A DNA stretch of 64,000 bases from Anticarsia gemmatalis (taxonomy: Eukaryota; Arthropoda; Insecta; Lepidoptera; Erebidae), in contig NC_134749.1 in NCBI RefSeq assembly GCF_050436995.1, positions 11,674,001 to 11,738,000 on the forward strand. Direction: 5' to 3'. Position numbers and translations under genes: made by a program. Under the pieces are notes generated by a model. The model made no database searches and was not told where the DNA came from. It saw only the letters and a list, made by a program, of their open reading frames with translations. Of this stretch, positions 58,421 through 64,000 are shown piece after piece; position 1 is the stretch's first letter; each line of letters opens with the position of its first letter.

Positions 58421-60895
58421 TATATTTTAGAATCTACTATTTCTGCAGTCACCAAAACTGTCGATTTTACCATATTTCGTGAGAATGTCACTATCAAATA
58501 ACAGTTTGATTAACCAGTAGCTTAGACAACACATAGAAAACTTTAAAACCTTAGCACGATGTAAAATAATGACAGTTAAACTGGCTACGAAAGTGTAAGC
58601 TTTTTTTTATAAATAAACAAGATCATGTCTTAAAAACCTGTTAAGTTACTAAGCGGTTAAAATACCATAAAAAAGTATTGGAGAGACCCATTTCCCATCG
58701 TTAAATGTGTCAATATTAATGACTGTTTGGCTGTTAATTTTATTCATAGATTGTTACTAAGCAGCCGTAATTTGGAGAAGTTATTCTTAGAGCCAGTTTT
58801 ACAACAATATAAGTATCGGATAACCCATCCGATAAATAGAGTGACAGCAAATGTACGAAAACAACCGTCAAAATTCATCCTCATTTAAATATGTTGTCGA
58901 TACTTATCCAGAAATTATGAAATTTGGTCCGTTTTTAGAAATAAAAACTTTTTTAATTGCCTGCTTGGAACCGGAACGCAACATACGTCAAGACCTTAAA
59001 GATAACAAAATAACAATCCCAACAATAATTTGCTACCGTTTAAAGGACTACGCAGTCTTAACACCGTCTAAAATTACCGAAATTTAAAAACTATAATTAT
59101 TCCGATTTCTACATAAATAACTAATATCGGAGTCTAAGGAACTACTAGTATAAAGTTATAAGGCAATAACTAATATTATCGATCTAAGATACTTCCATAG
59201 AAATAACTCTCAGACATCTAATACGTGAATGGTAACTGCTCTATAAAGCCTATCTGAATCTTGATCAAATGTTCTCAAAACAACATGTAAATAAACAACT
59301 GAATCAAACTATCTAAACATAAAAGCCTGAGAACTTAGCGATAAGCCCTTCACAATTAGTTTGGTCTAAAGGTCCGGGTCAATGACCTCAGGTGCCAAAT
59401 AGACCTTTCACACGTAATTTTATTACGTATTGTACAAATTGTAATTGGAAATTGTGGTGCTATACAATGTCATGTGAATTAAATGAGAAGGAATTATTAG
59501 TATCATTTGTTATAACATAATGCTAATTTTGAAACCAAGGTGTCAGAGTAATAGTGTAAGAATTATTTTAGCACAAAACAATTTTGTTCTTGTAAAACAT
59601 ATCAAGCTTTTTAATAAACTTACGCATTGTCTAATATACCCATAGCAATTTGCTACAGCCCTTTAAACTGAGATCAGCTGTCAAGTATTTAGCCTGATTT
59701 TTATCACACTACCTAACTAACGCCTTTTCCTTCCATTTTAAGAAGGTACTATCAGTCTTTAGTGGTTATCTCCAATATATTCGTTAGTAAGCAGTAAAAA
59801 AATACCCTTAACATAATAATTTTACAATCACTGCTTCAACAAACATTTGCGCTCTATAACCCCAAAGTTAACACAAATAAAGATCAATAATTACCTACAA
59901 TTCTTGTCTAATTTGTCCTTGATCCTTTAATTTAAACTAGAACGTGTTTAGTACCTAATAGAAAGTACTAAATACTAAACAACAAGGCGGAACTAAAAGT
60001 CATTGACCACCGTTTACAAACGATTTAGCGCCAATTCATTTAATATCTATCAATCATTTACATTGACACGCTTTGTTAGAACATTTCCTTATCGGCTACG
60101 AATGACAATTGGATATATTATATTATTGATAGTTCTGAGAATATTAATTAATTATTAACTAAGTAAGCGAAGCTAATCGACGTTTGTTAAGGAAATTATT
60201 ATGCCTGCTGTCAATCTAAGAAAGGACATTGCACGCTGACGGCATAATACATTTTATTGTCTTCAAATGAAACTGAATATAGAATATGCAGGGCAGAATG
60301 TCTTATTTATTATCTTTTTCAGAAATCTGCTCAAGTCTTTTGACTTCTGAAATCTGCTCCTCGAAAGTCGAAAGATCTTAGACTTTAGCGAGACTCTGAG
60401 GAATTGCGTCTGTCCGCCGTGATACAATTTTGGAAGGAATGGAGAAAATTCTACGTTTATCTAAATTTTAGTAATCATTGCGATTATTTAAAAATGGCAT
60501 TGCTGCACAAGGTTATGTTTACTGAGTTATGTAAAAACGTTTCTTGCGCTTTCCTGTACAAAATATAGAATTTCGGCTAACCTAACTTCAAGCAACACTC
60601 TAAGATATTGTCTCCAATTTCCTTTATACAATAATTATAATTCACAAATTACAATTGAACCTGCACGACAAAAACATACGTTAATCAACTGACAGAACAA
60701 ACAAACTTCTTGTACAATGACAATCTATTGTGTCAATGTTATCAATCAATCAATCGACAATCGTGGCTCTATTACTAATAGTTGTACTTGCAAGCGGAAA
60801 TGAACACCAAAAAAATAACCAAGCTGCCTAATTAGATCAAAAAAATACTACTAGGAAATACGTACTTACTAGAATATTAATACTAGGTATTTAAA

Positions 60896-61155
60896 TCTAT
60901 ACTCATATTATAGAGCTGAAGAGTTTGTTTGTTCGATTGTTTGTTTGTGTGAACGCGCTAATCTCAGGAACTACTGGACCGATTTGAAAAATTCTTTCTG
61001 TGTTAGATAGCCCATTTATTGAGGAAGGCTATAGGCTATATAACATCACGCTACGGTCATTAGGAGCGGAGTAGCAACGAAAAAGGTTACAAAAACGGGG
61101 AAAATGTTGACCCATTCTCTTAGGTGACGCAAGCGAAGTTGCGCGGGTCAGCTAG
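60896..61155 (+). mobile_element. non-autonomous Helitron
   Basis: TCTATACTCATATTATAGAGC after A, then the full family interior (GAACGCGCTAATCTCAGG, CCGATTTGAAAAATTC), the CGCAAGCGAAGTTGCG hairpin and CGGGTCAGCTAG before T. One left end only; 260 bp. Confidence 0.85.
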
Positions 61156-61339
61156 TATAATAATAATGTTCACATAGCAAGCCATTTTCGGCTACGGCGG
61201 TTTAATTGGAACCAGACAACTGTGTAGTACTTTGTTTGTATTGTCGAAATATGTGCGAAATACACAGGTACAATATCTGTTCATATACTGTCATTTTCTT
61301 TTCATAGCCCAGTGGGACGGTTAACCGACCTGACCGTAG

Positions 61340-61440
61340 AGAGGCCAGGCGCAGGACCAATGGCTTTTACGTGATCTCTAAAGCACGGAGACGCACAACC
61401 TGAACTTCCCAATGACAACTACGAAATATTATGTTTTGAT
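61340..61440 (-). repeat. possible 5S-SINE relative, fragment
   Basis: GGACCAATGGCTTTTACGTGATCTCTAAAGCACGGAGACGC resembles the reversed core GTGCTTCGGAGGGCACGTTAAGG of the 5S-headed SINEs. The following CCTGAACTTCCCAATGACAACTACG is not found in the other copies. Confidence 0.35.
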
Positions 61441-62668
61441 CGCAAAACTCATAAATATTTTTTTTAGAAAGACGCTTTTCTCATACTTGGTGCATGCCTT
61501 ATGGCCAACAGCGGCAGTTTAAAACTCCTGTGTCTGATTATTTAGACTTCTGTTTCAACACGCCTAGCAGTCAAAATAACATATTTTTAGCGAAATAAAA
61601 ATAATTTTGGATTATTTTACTAATACTGTGTTACTATCGTAAATCGTCTTGACGCCAGGGCTCGATCAAAACCAAATAATGTACCAATTTTATCAAACAC
61701 CGCTTATTTTAAGAACTTCTTACACCACAGTAGTTCTGTCTTCCGCGTTCAAACCGTCAGATCTTACATGTAATGACAGCTAGTTAAGTGTTCACTTGAC
61801 AAGGAGTTATGGGGGTCAAAGGCCAAGCTACGGCCTAACAAGCTGTATTGCAAAATTATAGCAATCACAGTCAAACTGACGTTCAAACAAATAGGTGTCT
61901 GAGGGAATAACATTATAATGAAGTAGCTTTCAGCCCGCGGCTTTGCCCATGTGCAATATCGCCTCTTTCTGGCAATCCCAAATATCCTTACACACTTATA
62001 CACTTCCTAAGGAATTTTATAACCTCAAAGTTGAAACAATTATCCTAACGAATAAAGGTATGCACGTACAATTGTTAATGACAAAACAAGCACGATATAT
62101 ATTATAATAATTATATTACTTACAGTTTCAGTTTATTTTGAAGAGTAAAACTCGATCAACACAACAAAACACACTATAAATAAATGGCGGCCGAGCACAG
62201 ACACAACACTGGGTAGTTAGCGATTAGAAAATTAGAGTCGTTATGATCCAATTCAATTTAAAAAAACGCTTGTATATAACGATCTAACAAAAAATCGATC
62301 ATCGACAATCACAAATTGACATTATAGAAAAATATATTAGATTACCTACCTACAAAAACATTATTTTTTGAGTTGCAACATTAATTTCTTTACGCCCTTA
62401 ACATTTTATTGTTACGGAATTGTTATTTTTAGCAAAATCAAGATTTAGTTTTAATATTTGTCTTAATTTCGATTCGATACCGATTAAATATTCATTTCAT
62501 TTTGAGGCGAGAGAAAAACCAATGCTACGAATTGGCATTCTCCTATTAAACTAACAATGTAAGTCAATTTGAACGTCAAATACTGGCTACTTTATAGAAT
62601 TGAATATTGCCTTCAAAAATGCAACTTTTACATAATTTTCAGTTTCCATTAAATAGAAAAATGTATAT

Positions 62669-63148
62669 GTTACTGTAAAAGCCCGAACGGTGGTAAATCC
62701 TAAGATTTTCCGGTATAACCTAAGATTTACCAACTCGCAATGGTAAAAGTCCGAACAATTCTTTTATTTCAAACTTTTACCTATATTCACTTGATGATGT
62801 CGAGATGTCGCCGGAGCCCCGCTTCGCGGGGCTCCTCCTTCTGGGTGGTTAAAAAAAAATAACCACGAAGGCTAAGGTGGGAGCTTCGCTTCGCTCGCTC
62901 CCACCTTAGCCTTCTAACCTAACCTACCCATGTCGCTTTGCCCAAAACTCCTTCTTTATAAGTATGTCACAGTATATAATTATACCGTGAAATAATTATA
63001 AACATAGTTATGAAGGAGGATTTTTTTATATATCGTAACATAGTTTTTAAACTCTGGCTTGTTCGGACTTTTACCATTGCTAGTTGGTAAATCTTAGGTT
63101 TTACCGGAAAATCTTAGGATTTGCCACAGTTCGGGCTTTTACAGTAAC
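62669..63148. mobile_element. MITE with internal GC-rich hairpins
   Basis: Terminal inverted repeats of about 90 bases: GTTACTGTAAAAGCCCGAAC...GGTAAATCCTAAGATTTTCC...GGTAAAAGTCCGAACAA at the left, reversed at the right. Three internal hairpins: GGAGCCCCGC/GCGGGGCTCC (62813-62835), GTGGTT/AACCAC near 62845-62866, and an 18 bp perfect stem GAAGGCTAAGGTGGGAGC with its complement (62867-62884 and 62897-62914). No coding. The target duplication may be a palindromic ATATG/CATAT. Confidence 0.75.
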
Positions 63149-63479
63149 ATATATATTCAGAGCAAAAACTCTTTGTTCAAACTTCTCTCTAACAGTCGGT
63201 AGCGCTGATTTACAACGTCTATACTGTTATAAATAATGGTAATACGATATACCATAAATGTTGAACTATAACAATTATATTATAATAATAGAGTTATTAA
63301 AATTCATAATAAATATACATATAGTATAATATATCAAGTTGTGTTCGTATCCCGCTGTGGGTCGTATGTCAGAATGGGCGACCGATTAACCAGTCATAGG
63401 GAAATATGTTTTCTTCTATCTTGATATTTTAGTTTTAGTAACAGTTACATGGATTTAATAACTTCGATTATATAAATAA

Positions 63480-63815
63480 ATAAATAAAATAAAATTGATT
63501 TATTTCAGGCACAAACCCATATTTCAAAATCCCATGAGTTACAATATAATAAATTACAATTACAATGCATTCATTCATAGATAACATTACAAAATAATTA
63601 AATAATTAGTCATTGTATGTTAAATCATGATTACAAGACATTTTCATTATTTATAGCAGATAATATTGGTATAGATTACAGTTTACATAATATGTTAAAT
63701 TTACAGCATTCGTACACAGCCCTGACAATTCCGTTTTTTGTATTTCTTATTCGTTCCATAAAGGAAGCGGCCCTTTTTCTCATAACGGCATAAAAGTCGT
63801 CAACCCTATTCTACA
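63480..63815 (-). mobile_element. LINE (CR1/Jockey-like) 3' end
   Basis: Minus-strand translation of about 63697-63813 reads RVDDFYAVMRKRAASFMERI and then NTKNGIVRAVYE, the pattern at the C-terminus of reverse transcriptases of lepidopteran non-LTR elements (DFYxLxRKRxASLLxRV...SILRAL). To the left follow an AT-rich 3' UTR and an A-rich tail in reverse (AAATAAATAAATAAAATAAAA). The element is 5'-truncated, at least within the readable part; it ends in decay near 63830. Confidence 0.5.
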
Positions 63816-64000
63816 AGAATATTTACAAGTTACAAATATATTTAAACTGAATTATATTATCTAATGTATACAAAATCTAAATTTAAAGAAAGAAAAGTAA
63901 GGGAGAGTAGAAGTTATTAGTTTATATTTATTAGTAGCTCTGTAATTATATGTTAATTTTATATAGTTTGTTATTTCTGTAGATATGTACAGGAAATGTG

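Larger units (their letters stand above)
56823..62668. other. non-coding stretch
   Basis: AT-rich. Named repeats are listed. An open frame at 58851-59087 (78 codons) has no recognisable similarity. The stretch near 57100-57500 is slightly GC-richer (GGCCGCGTACACACTTTAC) and may be an old DNA transposon, but no inverted repeats were confirmed. Confidence 0.4.

Noticed and set aside
58851..59087. 78-codon open frame starting with MYENNRQ
   Set aside because: The longest unexplained frame at the right side, but with no known similarity, no splice context and AT-driven codon use. One isolated frame is not sufficient evidence for a gene.

Overview
The window is animal nuclear DNA, most likely from a moth or butterfly. 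It is AT-rich and almost entirely non-coding, with one well-conserved split gene, long introns and a mix of repeats typical of Lepidoptera: Helitrons ending in CTAG, tRNA-headed SINEs, 5S rRNA-headed SINEs, palindromic MITEs, a PIF/Harbinger remnant and LINE 3' ends. No rRNA, functional tRNA, CRISPR array, prokaryotic operon or recognisable virus was seen.

Gene 1 (4097-19507, + strand) is the 3' part of CDP-diacylglycerol synthase (CdsA, phosphatidate cytidylyltransferase). Six exons with GT-AG junctions in phase encode 289 residues up to the stop codon, including the complete cytidylyltransferase signature. The N-terminal exons are not visible and should lie upstream of the window. The 12.3 kb intron between the first two visible exons holds Helitrons, three copies of a palindromic MITE, a 95 bp tandem duplication and a 1245 bp Harbinger element that still encodes part of a transposase. 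The 3' UTR region carries another SINE.

From about 21.8 to 33.4 kb no gene is visible. The stretch holds a long inverted-repeat element (24780-25651), a SINE split by a Helitron whose left end is present three times in tandem (30529-31080), and two CpG-rich patches (about 27765-27880 and 33360-33480) that could be promoters.

Gene 2 is a proposal: the 5' end of a secreted or membrane protein gene on the + strand. Two short exon-like segments, 42482-42555 and 46224-46270, join in phase into an ATG-initiated, signal-peptide-like N-terminus. The CpG-rich patch at 33.4 kb could be its non-coding first exon. Later exons would lie beyond the window.

The last 20 kb holds repeats, several of them structurally striking: a 1154 bp foldback element with a 5S-derived SINE inside (55666-56819), a 480 bp MITE with internal GC-rich hairpins (62669-63148), and the coding tail of a LINE at the right edge.
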